From assembly GCF_900143235.1 (NCBI RefSeq), contig NZ_FRDF01000015.1, positions 37,029 through 101,028 of the forward strand: a stretch of DNA of 64,000 bases, written 5' to 3'. The position numbers and the translations under genes were made by a program. Each line of letters starts with the position of its first letter. Position 1 is the first letter of the stretch. Below are positions 41,197-51,565 of the stretch, piece after piece. The notes under the pieces were generated by a model that was given only the letters and a program-made list of their open reading frames with translations, was not told the DNA's origin and did no database searches. Source of the stretch: Erythrobacter sanguineus. Its GTDB lineage: Bacteria; Pseudomonadota; Alphaproteobacteria; Sphingomonadales; Sphingomonadaceae.

Positions 41197-42764
41197 ACCC
41201 CGCCCCCCCTGACTCGGCCCGCCGCACCGCGCCTTTGACCATTGCCGTCGGCGCGCTGGAGGCGATCCAGAATGCCATCATTCCAGCCCTCGCCATCGCC
41301 TTTTCGGGGATCGGCGGATCGGGCCGCTTTCTGATCGCCATCGCGGCCGGGCTGGCGGTGATCGTGATCGGGACCGGCATGAGCTATATCGGTTGGCGGC
41401 GGCTGACCTACACCGTGGGCGAGGCCGATATCCGCGTCGAAAGCGGCGTGTTGAGCCGCGCGGCGCGGTCCGTACCCTATGAACGCATTCAGGATGTCAG
41501 CATCGAGGCCAAGCTGTTGCCGCGCCTGCTCGGGCTGGTGGCGGTCAAGTTCGAGACCGGGGCGGGCGGGGGCGAGGATATCGCGCTCAAATACCTCGCC
41601 AGCACCGAGGGCGAGCGCCTGCGCCAACTGGTGCGCGCGCGGCGTGAAGAAGATCATGCTGCGGCCACGGATATGGTGGCAGCTCCCATGCGCGATGAAG
41701 CGGTCGAAGGCGAAGCGCTGTTCCGGATGGGGCCTCGCCGCCTGCTGACCTTCGGCCTGTTCGAATTCTCGCTTGCCGTTTTTGCGGTGCTGGCCGGCGT
41801 GCTGCAATATGTCGACACCGTTTCCAGCATCGATGTGTGGAACGTCGATCTGTGGCGTGGCTGGCTGGAAGAACAGGGCACCACCATTGCCCGGCTTGGC
41901 CCCTATGCGCAGGCGGCGGGCGCGATGGCCGGTCTGATCGGCCTCGTCATGATCGGGATGGTGACCGGCATTGCCCGCATCTTCGCGCGTGAATGGGGCT
42001 TTGTGCTGACCCGCTCGGCCCGGGGTTTCCGGCGGATGCGCGGGCTGTTTACCCGCACCGACGTGGTGATGCCCGCGCACCGGGTGCAGGCGCTGGTGAT
42101 CGCCACCGGGCTGATCCGTTACCGGTTCGGCTGGCACGGCTTGAGCTTCGTCAGTCTTGCGCAGGATGCCGAAAGCGCCAGCCATGTGGTCGCACCCTTC
42201 GCAAAATTGGAGGAGATCGCGCCGATTGTCAGCGCGGCGGGGTTCCGTCTGCCGGATGAGAACACGCACTGGCACCGCGCAAGCAGGCAGCACCGCACCG
42301 ACACGGCGATTCTGGGGACATTGCCATTTTTGCTCGCGGCGATCCCGGTGGCGATCCTTGCGCCCCCGGGTGTCGTTTTCATCCCGCTTGGGCTGGCGGT
42401 GCTGGCGGTTGGCGCGAACCTTTATGCCTGGGAATTCCGCCGCCATGCGATCGATGCGGCTCAGATCTTTTCAACCCGCGGGCTGCTGTCGCCCACCAGC
42501 CAGATCGCGACCCGGCTGAAGCTGCATTCGGTCGAGGTCGCACAGGGGCCGATTGCGCGGCTACGCGGCTATGCGACGGTGCAGCTCGGGCTGGCGGGGG
42601 GCGCCTTTGCGATCGAAGGCGTGCCGCTGGCCGAGGCGCGCGCTCTCAGGGCCAAGGTGCTGGAAACCATCGCGGCGACCGATTTCTCGCAGCTGGATGC
42701 AGGCCGGGATCAGGCCCTGAGCGATTCCCACGCGGGATTCTCGGCGAACTTGGCGGCGACATAA
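41193..42764 (+). CDS. Bacterial PH-domain membrane protein (YdbT-like), two or three PH repeats
   Basis: 523 residues: two-helix membrane units alternate with PH-like DUF304 repeats (RRLTYTVGEADIRVESGVLSRAARSVPYERIQDVSIEAKLLPRLLGL and VLTRSARGFRRMRGLFTRTDVVMPAHRVQALVIATGLIRYRFG, third near 440-520). GTG start at 41193 coupled to the preceding gene. Its final 55 bp overlap the convergent GNAT gene. Confidence 0.85.
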   Translation: MNPAPPDSARRTAPLTIAVGALEAIQNAIIPALAIAFSGIGGSGRFLIAIAAGLAVIVIGTGMSYIGWRRLTYTVGEADIRVESGVLSRAARSVPYERIQDVSIEAKLLPRLLGLVAVKFETGAGGGEDIALKYLASTEGERLRQLVRARREEDHAAATDMVAAPMRDEAVEGEALFRMGPRRLLTFGLFEFSLAVFAVLAGVLQYVDTVSSIDVWNVDLWRGWLEEQGTTIARLGPYAQAAGAMAGLIGLVMIGMVTGIARIFAREWGFVLTRSARGFRRMRGLFTRTDVVMPAHRVQALVIATGLIRYRFGWHGLSFVSLAQDAESASHVVAPFAKLEEIAPIVSAAGFRLPDENTHWHRASRQHRTDTAILGTLPFLLAAIPVAILAPPGVVFIPLGLAVLAVGANLYAWEFRRHAIDAAQIFSTRGLLSPTSQIATRLKLHSVEVAQGPIARLRGYATVQLGLAGGAFAIEGVPLAEARALRAKVLETIAATDFSQLDAGRDQALSDSHAGFSANLAAT

Positions 42765-43027
42765 GAGCAATCGGGGCGGATCAGAAAGCCCAGCCGCGCC
42801 GCATCGGCGACCATCCGTTCGACCAGCTGCCGCGCCACCCCGCGCCCGCTGATCGCGCGCGGCACGACGGTATGCGCCGCGACGCGCACCTCCTTGCCAT
42901 CCTGCGTCCCGCCCGGCTCCCATTCGAGATAGGCTTCGTAAGTGGCATCCCGCAGCACCGCGACATAGGATCCGCCCTGCCCCTGGACGTGGTGGGTGAT
43001 GGTGACTTCGGCGCTGGCCTCGCTCAT
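42710..43027 (-). CDS. GNAT-family N-acetyltransferase, small YjdJ-like
   Basis: 105 residues. VRVAAHTVVPRAISGRGVARQLVERMVADAARLGFLIRPDCSYVAAKFAENP is the compact one-domain acetyl-CoA-binding core (R/Q-x2-G-x-G/A region reads SGRGVA). Typical of small YjdJ-type acetyltransferases. ATG 43027. The 3' end overlaps the PH-domain gene antisense by 55 bp. Confidence 0.8.
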   Translation of the reverse strand: MSEASAEVTITHHVQGQGGSYVAVLRDATYEAYLEWEPGGTQDGKEVRVAAHTVVPRAISGRGVARQLVERMVADAARLGFLIRPDCSYVAAKFAENPAWESLRA

Positions 43028-43119
43028 CTGACGTTCCTCCCGCTTGCCCCGCCCGCTTGCCCCGTCCGGTTGACCAAGCCACTTGTCATGGCGGCAGCCG
43101 CGGTTAGAGGCGGTTGACG

Positions 43120-44139
43120 ATGACTCGTCCCATGCCCTTTCTCTCCGACAATGCCGCGCCGGTCCACCCCCGCTTGTGGGAGGCGATGCGCAGCGCCGAC
43201 CATCCGGATAATCCCTATGATGGCGATGCGCTGTCGCAGCAGCTTGATGCGCGCTTCTCCGCGCTGTTCGGGCGCGAGTGCGCGGCGCTGTGGGTGGCGA
43301 CGGGGACGGCGGCCAATTGCCTCGCGCTGGCGACCATGTGTGCGCCACATGGCGGGGTGGTGTGCCACCGCGAAGCCCATATCGAGGTCGACGAAGGCGG
43401 CGCACCGGGGTTCTATCTCCACGGTGCGAAGCTGATGCTGGCTGAAGGCGATGGTGCGAAGCTGTCGCCTGAAGACATCGCCGCGCTGATCGATCCGATC
43501 CGCGACGACGTGCATCAGGTGCAGCCCCACGCCATCGCGATCACGCAGGCATCCGAATATGGCCGCGCTTACGCGCCGGAAGAACTGGCCGCGCTGGGCG
43601 CGTTTGCGAAGGAGCGGCGGCTGGGCCTGCACATGGACGGGGCGCGGTTTGCCAATGCGGCGGCGTTTCTGGGCGGCAGCGCGCAAACTGCCGCGCGCGC
43701 GGCGAGCGGCCCGGTGGATAGCCTCGCCTTCGGTTTCATCAAGAACGGCGGGATGGGCGCGGAAGCCGTGGTGCTGTTTGATCCCGAACGCGCCGCCGAA
43801 GTGCGCTATCGCCGCAAGCGGGCCGGGCAATTGCAATGCAAGGGCCGCTATCTCGCCGCGCAGATCATCGCGATGCTGGAAGATGACCTGTGGCTTGCCA
43901 ATGCCGCCCACGCCAATGCCGCCGCGCGCACCGTGGCGGCGGGCTGCGCAGAGCGGTTGATGCATCCGGTCGAGGCGAACGAGCTGTTCGTGGCGCTGAA
44001 CGAGGCCGAGCGCGCGGCGCTGCGTGCGCAGGGTTTCGCCTTTTATGACTGGGGCGCGGATGCCGCGCGGTTTGTCACCGCATGGAACACCAGGGCAGAG
44101 GACGCAGCCTTGCTGGGCAAGGCCATCGCCGGGTTATGA
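43120..44139 (+). CDS. Low-specificity L-threonine aldolase
   Basis: 339 residues, PLP fold-type I. Substrate-binding SDNAAPVHPRLWEAM at the start, LHMDGARFANA, and the PLP lysine K208 in FGFIKNGGMGAEAV. Cleaves threonine or related beta-hydroxyamino acids to glycine and an aldehyde. ATG at 43120 with AGAGG upstream; a TTG at 43114 is less likely. Coupled to the EamA gene by ATGA overlap. Confidence 0.88.
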   Translation: MTRPMPFLSDNAAPVHPRLWEAMRSADHPDNPYDGDALSQQLDARFSALFGRECAALWVATGTAANCLALATMCAPHGGVVCHREAHIEVDEGGAPGFYLHGAKLMLAEGDGAKLSPEDIAALIDPIRDDVHQVQPHAIAITQASEYGRAYAPEELAALGAFAKERRLGLHMDGARFANAAAFLGGSAQTAARAASGPVDSLAFGFIKNGGMGAEAVVLFDPERAAEVRYRRKRAGQLQCKGRYLAAQIIAMLEDDLWLANAAHANAAARTVAAGCAERLMHPVEANELFVALNEAERAALRAQGFAFYDWGADAARFVTAWNTRAEDAALLGKAIAGL

Positions 44140-45047
44140 CCATGCTGTCTGCGCCGTCGATGCTCAGCCCTCGCGTGCTGATACCGTTCCTGCTGACCGG
44201 CACGATCTGGGGTTCGACCTGGTTCGTCATCACCGGGCAGATCGACGGGGTGCCAGCGGCGTGGAGCGTGTTCTACCGTTTCGCGCTGGCGACCCCGGCG
44301 CTGTTTCTACTGGCTGTGCTGATGGGCAATCGCCTGAGGTTGAACCGGCCTGAGCAATTGCTCGCCATCGGCGTGGGGCTGGCGCAGTTCTCGGGCAATT
44401 TCCTGTTCGTCTATCATGCCGAACTGCACATCACGTCGGGCATCGTCGCAGTGATGTTTGCGCTGCTGATGGTGCCCAATGCCCTGTTCGCGCGGGTGTT
44501 CATCGGCGAGCGGGTGCAAGGCGGCTTTGTCGGTGGCAGCATGGTGGCGATTGCAGGCGTGGCAATGTTGCTGGTGCACGAATGGCGCGCGGCTCCGCTG
44601 GATGGCAATGTCGGGCTGGGGATCGCGCTGGCGATTGGCGGGATGCTGGCGGCCTCGCTTGCCAATGTGGTGCAGGCCAACCCCACCGGGCGTGGGGTGC
44701 AGATGGTCAGCCTGCTGGCCTGGGCGATGCTGTACGGCACGATTTTCGATCTCGGCTTTGCATTTGCGACCGCAGGCCCGCCGCCCTTGCCGGAAAAATG
44801 GCAGTTCTGGGCGGGGACCGCCTATCTTGCGCTGATCGGATCGGTGGTGACCTTTCCGCTGCATTACAATCTGGTGCGCGAGATCGGCGCGGGGCGCACG
44901 GCCTATAACGGGATCGTGACGGTGTGCGTGGCGATGCTGTTGTCGACGGCGTTCGAAGGCTATCGCTGGACGCCCCTGACCGCGAGCGGGGCGGGGCTGG
45001 CGCTGCTGGGCATGGGATTGGCGCTGCGATCAAAGCAGCGCCGCTAA
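44136..45047 (+). CDS. EamA/DMT-superfamily transporter
   Basis: 303 residues, ten predicted transmembrane helices in two five-helix EamA repeats (GTIWGSTWFVITGQIDGVPAAW; second half from LGIALAIGGMLAASLANV). Probable metabolite exporter of unknown substrate. ATG at 44136 overlaps the threonine aldolase stop. The 3' end overlaps the convergent Rossmann gene by 18 bp. Confidence 0.87.
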   Translation: MTMLSAPSMLSPRVLIPFLLTGTIWGSTWFVITGQIDGVPAAWSVFYRFALATPALFLLAVLMGNRLRLNRPEQLLAIGVGLAQFSGNFLFVYHAELHITSGIVAVMFALLMVPNALFARVFIGERVQGGFVGGSMVAIAGVAMLLVHEWRAAPLDGNVGLGIALAIGGMLAASLANVVQANPTGRGVQMVSLLAWAMLYGTIFDLGFAFATAGPPPLPEKWQFWAGTAYLALIGSVVTFPLHYNLVREIGAGRTAYNGIVTVCVAMLLSTAFEGYRWTPLTASGAGLALLGMGLALRSKQRR

Positions 45048-45824
45048 TCCCTCGACATAGGTGGGATAGCGCGGCTGCCAGCCCAGCACCCGCTTCGCCT
45101 TGCCGTTCGCGACGCGGCGGTTTTCCATATAGAAACCGCGCGCCATTGCCGAGAGGTTCGCGTCCTCCAGCGACTCGAGCGGCGGCGGCTCCACCCCGAG
45201 CAGGCGGCAGGCGTGTTCGGTCACTTCATTGCCGCTGCACGGCCAATCATCGCCGAGGTTGTAGGCCCCCGGCGGCGCGTCCTGCACCAGCGCGGCTACC
45301 ACCCCGCTGGCGATGTCATCGACATGGACGCGGCTGAAGACCTGATCGGGCAAGTCGATCCGCCGCGCCTGTCCGGCCCGCACCCGGTCGAGCGCAGAGC
45401 GCCCCGGCCCGTAGATGCCCGGCAGGCGGAACACCCTTGCGCCCATGTTGAGCCACGCCAGATCGGCCTCGGCCCGCGCATTGCGGCGGCCCTCTCCGCT
45501 CTGGGCAATGGTCGGCGTCGCTTCGTCCACCCATGCGCCCTGCCGGTCGCCATAGACGCCGGTTGAGGAGAGGTAGAACAGCGGCTTGCCTGCCAGCGCA
45601 TCGGCATAGGCCTCCAACACCGGATCGCCGCCGCTCGCCCGGTCAGGCGGGACGGAGGAGAGGATGTGGCTGGCCGTGTCGATCGCACGCAGAACATTGT
45701 CGCGGTTCGTGAAGGCAACATCGCCGTTGCTGCCGGTGCCGCTCGTCTTCCAGCCGAGCATCCCCATGTTCTGCGCAATGCTGCGAGCGGTGTAGCCGAG
45801 GCCAAAGGTGAACAAACGCGCCAT
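45030..45824 (-). CDS. NAD(P)-binding Rossmann-fold protein, YeeZ-like extended SDR
   Basis: 264 residues. LFTFGLGYTARSIAQNM is the start of the Rossmann fold, then SHILSSVPPD, FYLSSTGVYGDRQGAWVDE, RLPGIYGPGRSALDRV and FSRVHVDDIASGV. Similar to YeeZ-type epimerase-like proteins of unknown substrate. ATG 45824; divergent from pepN. Confidence 0.82.
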   Translation of the reverse strand: MARLFTFGLGYTARSIAQNMGMLGWKTSGTGSNGDVAFTNRDNVLRAIDTASHILSSVPPDRASGGDPVLEAYADALAGKPLFYLSSTGVYGDRQGAWVDEATPTIAQSGEGRRNARAEADLAWLNMGARVFRLPGIYGPGRSALDRVRAGQARRIDLPDQVFSRVHVDDIASGVVAALVQDAPPGAYNLGDDWPCSGNEVTEHACRLLGVEPPPLESLEDANLSAMARGFYMENRRVANGKAKRVLGWQPRYPTYVEGLAALL

Positions 45825-45875
45825 CGCCCAACCTAACCATTGGACCTGCGCCCGAATCAACCTAAATCGGGCGGC

Positions 45876-48536
45876 ATGGATATCGCAACCACCCCGACGA
45901 ACCCCGAAGGCAACCCCGAACTGGCGGACGCTGCACGCACTCCGCACCAGCCGCCGGTGATCCTGCGCGAGTATTACCGACCGTTCGGCTGGCTGCTGCC
46001 GGAGGTGAAGCTGGACTTCGATCTCGGTATCACCCGCACCCGCGTGCGCGCCGAACTGACCGTGCAGCGCAACGCCCGCGCTGACCGGGCCGACGTGATC
46101 CGCCTCAACGGCGACGGGCTCAAGCCGGTTTCGGTCACGGTTGACGGTGCGGCCACCGACTGGAGCATGGATGGGGCCGATCTGATGGTGCCGCTCCATG
46201 GCGACAGCCACCTGATCGTGGTCGAGACCGAAATCGATCCCGCGGCCAACACCCAGTTGATGGGGCTCTATGCCTCGAACGGCATGCTCTGCACCCAGTG
46301 CGAGGCCGAAGGCTTTCGCCGCATCACCTTCTTCGCCGACCGGCCCGATGTGCTATCGACCTACACCGTGCGGATGGCGGGTGAGAAAGCGGCCTTCCCG
46401 ATCCTGCTGTGCAACGGCAACCGCGTGGCTGAGGGCGATAACGCCGACGGCACTCACTGGGCCGAATGGCACGATCCCTGGCCCAAGCCGTCTTATCTGT
46501 TCGCGCTGGTGGCGGGCGATCTGGTGGCGAATTCCAAGCCCTTCACCACAGTTTCGGGCCGCGAAGTCGAATGCAATGTCTGGGTGCGGGCCGAAGACCT
46601 TGCGCGCACCGATCATGCGGTCGAATCGCTCCATCGTTCGATGAAGTGGGACGAAGACGTGTTCGGCCGCGAATATGATCTTGATCTCTACAACATCGTC
46701 GCGGTCAGCGATTTCAACATGGGGGCGATGGAGAACAAGGGGCTCAACGTCTTCAACACCAAATATGTGCTGGCCGATCCCGATACCGCAACCGATGGCG
46801 ATTTCGACGCGGTCGAAGGCGTGATCGCGCATGAATATTTCCACAACTGGTCAGGCAATCGCGTGACCTGCCGCGACTGGTTCCAGCTTTCGTTGAAAGA
46901 GGGCTTCACCGTTCTGCGTGATCAGCTGTTTTCGCAGGACATGCGGGGCGAAGCGGTGAAACGGATCGAGGATGTGCGGATCCTGCGTGCCGCCCAGTTC
47001 CCCGAGGATGCGGGTCCGCTCGCCCACCCGATCCGGCCTGATTCCTATCGTGAAATCAGCAATTTCTACACCGCGACCGTCTACAACAAGGGCGCCGAGG
47101 TGATCCGCATGATGCGCAGCATGGTGGGCGTGGAACGGTTCCGGGCAGGCACCGACCTCTATTTCGACCGCCATGATGGCGAGGCCGCGACCTGCGAGGA
47201 TTTCGTGCGCGCGATCGAGGACGGGGCAGGGATCGACCTCGCGCAGTTCCGGCGCTGGTATGCGCAGGCTGGCACGCCGCGGGTCACCGTGCGCGAGGCG
47301 GTCGCGGGCGACAGCCTCGTGCTGACCCTGAAACAGCATGTTCCCGCCACTCCCGGCCAGCCCGACAAGCAGCCGATGCCGATCCCGTTGCGGGTCGCGG
47401 TGCATTCGCGCTTGGGCGCATTGGGCGCAGAACAGCTGATCGTGCTCGCACAAGCCGAGCAGAGCTTCACCCTGCCGCTGGCTGGCCCCGATCCGGTGGT
47501 ATCGATCAACCGCGGTTTCACCGCCCCGGTGGTGATTGACCGGGCCTTGGTGCGCGATGATCTTGTGTTCCTTGCTGCGCAGGATGATGATCCCTCTGCC
47601 CGGTCCGAAGCCTTGCAGGAGCTTGCGGTTAGCCACCTTGTCGGCACGGCCAGCGGGGAATTGTCGGCAGGCGAGCGGGGCGCGGGCGAAGCAGCGATCA
47701 TCGGTGCCTTCGCAGCAAGCCTTGCCGACGGCGCGCTTGACGATGCGATGCGCGGCGAATTGATGCTGCTCCCTTCGGAGACCTATCTGTTCGAAGTGAT
47801 GGCGACCGGGGAGCGCAAGGCTGATCCCGGTGCGATCCATACCGCGCGCGAAGGGTTGAAGGCCGCCATCGGCACCGCGCTGGCAGACGCATTGCAGGCC
47901 CTCCACACCCGTGCTGCGGCGGTCGCGCTGGACGATCCGGCCGGACGCGGCGCGCGCAAGATCAAGACCATCGCGCTCAGCCTGATCGCGGCCGCCAATC
48001 CGGCGCGAGCCGCGACGCTCGCGGCGCAGCAATATGACGCTGCCGACAACATGACCGACCGGCAGGGCGCGCTGATGGTGCTCACCGGGCTGGATTGCCG
48101 CGAGCGTGAAGAACGGCTGGCGTCGTTCTATCAGCGCTACAAGGGCAATGATCTGGTGATCGACAAGTGGTTCACGCTGCAAGCCCTGTCGCTCCACCCG
48201 GACGTGATTGCGCATGTCCGCAAGCTGGCCGAGCATCCCGATTTCACCATGAAGAACCCCAACCGCGTGCGATCATTGCACATGGCCTTTGCCGGCAATC
48301 CCAAGGGTTTCCACGCGGCGGATGGCGAAGGCTACCGCATGGTCGCCGATGTGATCCTGGCGCTTGATCCGATCAATCCGCAAACGGCGGCGCGGTTTGT
48401 GCCCTCGCTCGGGCGGTGGCGGCGGATCGAACCGGGCCGGGCGGCGCTGATGAAGGCCGAGCTTGAACGGATCATGGCGGCGGGCAACCTGTCGCGCGAT
48501 ACGTTTGAACAGGTCAGCCGCAGCCTTGATGGCTGA
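45876..48536 (+). CDS. pepN: Aminopeptidase N
   Basis: About 886 residues, E. coli PepN type with DUF3458 C-terminal domains. GAMENKGLNVFN exopeptidase motif, zinc motif H319-E320-Y-F-H323 with third ligand E342 (SLKEGF). Cytosolic zinc peptidase removing N-terminal residues from peptides. ATG at 45876 chosen over an upstream TTG at 45840. The next gene overlaps its end by 8 bp. Confidence 0.94.
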   Translation: MDIATTPTNPEGNPELADAARTPHQPPVILREYYRPFGWLLPEVKLDFDLGITRTRVRAELTVQRNARADRADVIRLNGDGLKPVSVTVDGAATDWSMDGADLMVPLHGDSHLIVVETEIDPAANTQLMGLYASNGMLCTQCEAEGFRRITFFADRPDVLSTYTVRMAGEKAAFPILLCNGNRVAEGDNADGTHWAEWHDPWPKPSYLFALVAGDLVANSKPFTTVSGREVECNVWVRAEDLARTDHAVESLHRSMKWDEDVFGREYDLDLYNIVAVSDFNMGAMENKGLNVFNTKYVLADPDTATDGDFDAVEGVIAHEYFHNWSGNRVTCRDWFQLSLKEGFTVLRDQLFSQDMRGEAVKRIEDVRILRAAQFPEDAGPLAHPIRPDSYREISNFYTATVYNKGAEVIRMMRSMVGVERFRAGTDLYFDRHDGEAATCEDFVRAIEDGAGIDLAQFRRWYAQAGTPRVTVREAVAGDSLVLTLKQHVPATPGQPDKQPMPIPLRVAVHSRLGALGAEQLIVLAQAEQSFTLPLAGPDPVVSINRGFTAPVVIDRALVRDDLVFLAAQDDDPSARSEALQELAVSHLVGTASGELSAGERGAGEAAIIGAFAASLADGALDDAMRGELMLLPSETYLFEVMATGERKADPGAIHTAREGLKAAIGTALADALQALHTRAAAVALDDPAGRGARKIKTIALSLIAAANPARAATLAAQQYDAADNMTDRQGALMVLTGLDCREREERLASFYQRYKGNDLVIDKWFTLQALSLHPDVIAHVRKLAEHPDFTMKNPNRVRSLHMAFAGNPKGFHAADGEGYRMVADVILALDPINPQTAARFVPSLGRWRRIEPGRAALMKAELERIMAAGNLSRDTFEQVSRSLDG

Positions 48537-49290
48537 GAGCGCGCCTTTCGCGATCGAGCGCTGCGATGCCCTCGCCGGTGTGCCGCACGGCTTTTTCGGC
48601 AGCGCGGGCGGGGCGCACCAGTTCGGCTTTGGCGGGCCGGGCGAAACTACCGATATGCGCGCGCTGAGAGCGGCAGCGGCAGACACAATCCTGCCCGGCG
48701 GCCAGCTTGCCGCGCCGCATCAGGTGCACTCGCCCGATGTGGTGGAGGTCAAGGCGGCATGGGATGATGCCGCCGCAGGTCGCCCCATTGCCGATGCGGT
48801 GGTGACAGCGACAGCGGGCATCGTGCTCGGCATCGTCACCGCCGATTGCGGACCTGTGCTGTTTGCCGACCAGGAGGCTGGCGTGGTGGGCGCGGCCCAT
48901 GCCGGATGGCGCGGCGCGGTGGACGGCGTGCTTGAAAACACCATCGCCGCGATGGAACAGCTTGGTGCGCGCCGAACCCGCATCGCCGCCGCTCTGGGGC
49001 CAATGATCGCGCAGGCCAGTTACGAGGTCGATGCGCCGTTCCGCGCCCGTTTTGCCGATGCGGACGCATGCTTTTTTGCAGCCGCGCCTGATCGTGACGG
49101 GCTTGAGCGCTGGCAGTTCGACCTGCCCGGCTACATCACCGCGCGGCTGGCCGGGGCAGGCATCGGTAAAATAGCTGATCTTGGCCGGGATACTTTTTCT
49201 CATGTCGCGCGTTACCATTCGCATCGCAGGTCCACGCAGGCGCGTGAGGCGGATTACGGCAGGCAGATCAGCATGATCGCGCTGGCCTGA
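48529..49290 (+). CDS. pgeF: YfiH/DUF152-type multicopper-like purine nucleoside phosphorylase / polyphenol oxidase
   Basis: 253 residues. HQVHSPDVV, TADCGPVLFAD and AAHAGWRGAV supply the conserved His-Cys-His metal/active-site set of the YfiH family, reported as peptidoglycan-editing or purine nucleoside phosphorylase enzymes. Ends YHSHRRSTQAREADYGRQISMI, also conserved. ATG 48529 overlaps the pepN stop, so it is translated with pepN. Confidence 0.87.
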   Translation: MAESAPFAIERCDALAGVPHGFFGSAGGAHQFGFGGPGETTDMRALRAAAADTILPGGQLAAPHQVHSPDVVEVKAAWDDAAAGRPIADAVVTATAGIVLGIVTADCGPVLFADQEAGVVGAAHAGWRGAVDGVLENTIAAMEQLGARRTRIAAALGPMIAQASYEVDAPFRARFADADACFFAAAPDRDGLERWQFDLPGYITARLAGAGIGKIADLGRDTFSHVARYHSHRRSTQAREADYGRQISMIALA

Positions 49291-49518
49291 CACCGCTTTT
49301 CGCAACCGCAAACCGGACTTGCTTAAAACACGGTTGGATTTTCGCTGGATTGCCGTTAATTGCTGCGCGAGTTCCGGACATGGTGCGCCAGGTGGCGCAT
49401 CGCCTTTCCGGAGCGGGGATCAATCGACGGACTGTCATGGGGCATTCGCCCCGCAACTGGAACACCACGCCGCGCAGGTCGTTTTTCCGGCGCGGCAAGA
49501 TGAGCAGGGTAAGACAAA

Positions 49519-50082
49519 ATGGCTTCTGACACGGCCGCAATGAGCGATACGGACACTGACGAAGGCGTCCGCCGTCGCGACTGGATTCACATTGCCGCGC
49601 TCAGCACGGCGGGCGTTGGTGCAGCTTCGGTCCTGATCCCGCTGGTCAGCCAGATGGCGCCTTCGGCTGACGTGCTCGCTGCGAGCTCGACCGAAGTCGA
49701 TGTCGGCGCGATCCAGCCCGGCCAGAGCATCAAGACCACCTTCCGCAAGCAGCCGCTGTTCGTGAAGCGCCTGACGCCCGAAGAAATCGCCGAAGCCAAG
49801 GCGGATGACGGGGCGAATATGCGCGATCCGCAGACCCTGGCTGAGCGCACCAAGGAAGGGAACGAGGATATCCTCGTCACCATGGGCGTGTGCACCCATC
49901 TGGGTTGCGTACCGCTTGGCGCTGCCGAAGGCGAGAACAAGGGTGAGTTCGGCGGCTATTTCTGCCCCTGCCACGGTTCGCACTATGATGTCGCCGGCCG
50001 CATCCGCAAGGGCCCGGCGCCGCTCAATCTGGCGGTTCCGGAATACAGCTTCAAGACTGACGCCGTCATCCGCGTCGGCTAG
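49519..50082 (+). CDS. petA: Ubiquinol-cytochrome c reductase iron-sulfur (Rieske) subunit
   Basis: 187 residues. [22 protein letters not shown] is a Tat-like anchor; Fe-S ligands are C125 and H127 (CTHLGC) and C149 and H152 (CPCHGSHYD), with disulfide partners C130 and C151. Core of the cytochrome bc1 complex with petB and petC downstream. ATG 49519. A 228-bp gap upstream presumably holds the promoter; no element could be assigned with confidence. Confidence 0.96.
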   Translation: MASDTAAMSDTDTDEGVRRRDWIHIAALSTAGVGAASVLIPLVSQMAPSADVLAASSTEVDVGAIQPGQSIKTTFRKQPLFVKRLTPEEIAEAKADDGANMRDPQTLAERTKEGNEDILVTMGVCTHLGCVPLGAAEGENKGEFGGYFCPCHGSHYDVAGRIRKGPAPLNLAVPEYSFKTDAVIRVG

Positions 50083-50149
50083 GTTTGCGTAACTGCAACA
50101 GAACGATAATCGACCCGACCAGCAACTTCGATCAATTCGAGAGAACGCC

Positions 50150-51511
50150 ATGAGTTTTGCCTGGGCCAAACAGTACGAACCGAAATCCGCTTTCACCAAG
50201 TGGATCGACGAGAAATTGCCGGTTCCGCGGCTTGTCTATAATGCAGTGGGGGCCGGTTACCCGGTGCCGCGCAACCTCAACTACATGTGGAATTTCGGCG
50301 TTCTGGCCGGTTTCTGCCTGATGATCCAGATCATCACCGGTGTGGTTCTGGCGATGCATTATGCCGCCAACGCGCAGGTCGCCTTCGGCACGGTCGAGCA
50401 CATCATGCGCAACGTCAATTACGGCTGGATGATGCGCTATGCCCACGCCAACGGGGCGAGCTTCTTCTTCATCGTTGTCTACCTGCACATTTTCCGCGGC
50501 TTGTTCTATTCGTCCTACAAGGCCCCGCGCGAGATGATCTGGCTGCTGGGCGTGGTGATCTTCCTGCTGATGATGGCGACCGCCTTCATGGGTTATGTGC
50601 TGCCGTGGGGCCAGATGAGCTTCTGGGGCGCGCAGGTGATCACCGGCCTGTTCAGCGCGATCCCGCTAGTAGGCGAGCCGCTGCAGATCTGGCTGCTGGG
50701 TGGTTTTGCGCCGGATAATGCCGCGCTCAACCGCTTCTTCTCGCTGCACTTCCTGCTGCCCTTCGTGATTGCGGGGGTTGTCATTCTCCACATCTGGGCG
50801 CTGCATATTCCGGGTTCGTCGAACCCGACCGGCGTGGAAGTGAAGAGCGAAAGCGACACCGTGCCGTTCCACCCCTATTACACGTCGAAGGACGGGTTCG
50901 GGCTGGGCGTGTTCCTGATCGCCTTTGCGCTGTTCGTGTTCTTCTTGCCGAACGCGCTGGGCCATCCTGACAACTACATCGAGGCCAACCCGCTTTCGAC
51001 CCCGGCCCACATCGTTCCGGAATGGTATTTCCTGCCGTTCTACGCGATCCTGCGGGCGTTCACCGGTGACCTTGCGTTGTTCGGTGTCACCTTTGTGCCG
51101 GCTAAGCTGCTGGGCGTGATCGCCATGTTCGCGTCGATCCTGGTGTGGTTCATTCTGCCATGGCTGGACAAGAGCCCGGTGCGTTCGGGCCACTACCGCC
51201 CGCTGTTCCGCAGGTTCTTCTGGTTCGGCCTCATTCCGACGATGATTGTCCTGACAATCTGCGGCGGCGCACCGGCGGAAGAACCCTACGTCATCCTCAG
51301 CCAGGTGGCGACCGCCTATTACTTCCTGCACTTCCTGGTGATCCTCCCGATCGTCAGCCAGATCGAAGTTCCCAAGCCGCTGCCATTCTCGATCACCGAA
51401 GCGGTGGTTGGCGGCGACAAGCCCGGCGGCACGCCGGGGGGTGATCCGCAAGGTGTCGTCAAGGGGCTGCCGGGCAGTGCGTCCGATGGTTCGCTGCAAC
51501 CGGCCGAATGA
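50150..51511 (+). CDS. petB: Cytochrome b subunit of bc1 complex
   Basis: 453 residues with eight transmembrane helices, heme His ligands in the second and fourth helices ([49 protein letters not shown]), the quinol-site PEWY motif ([13 protein letters not shown]), and a Pro/Gly-rich C-terminus. Oxidises ubiquinol in the respiratory chain and, in a phototroph, in cyclic electron flow. Co-transcribed with petA and petC. Confidence 0.97.
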   Translation: MSFAWAKQYEPKSAFTKWIDEKLPVPRLVYNAVGAGYPVPRNLNYMWNFGVLAGFCLMIQIITGVVLAMHYAANAQVAFGTVEHIMRNVNYGWMMRYAHANGASFFFIVVYLHIFRGLFYSSYKAPREMIWLLGVVIFLLMMATAFMGYVLPWGQMSFWGAQVITGLFSAIPLVGEPLQIWLLGGFAPDNAALNRFFSLHFLLPFVIAGVVILHIWALHIPGSSNPTGVEVKSESDTVPFHPYYTSKDGFGLGVFLIAFALFVFFLPNALGHPDNYIEANPLSTPAHIVPEWYFLPFYAILRAFTGDLALFGVTFVPAKLLGVIAMFASILVWFILPWLDKSPVRSGHYRPLFRRFFWFGLIPTMIVLTICGGAPAEEPYVILSQVATAYYFLHFLVILPIVSQIEVPKPLPFSITEAVVGGDKPGGTPGGDPQGVVKGLPGSASDGSLQPAE

Positions 51512-51565
51512 TCGGCCGGGCGCAGCCCCTACCAATCTGAACCGATAACGAGAAAGAGCTCGGTC

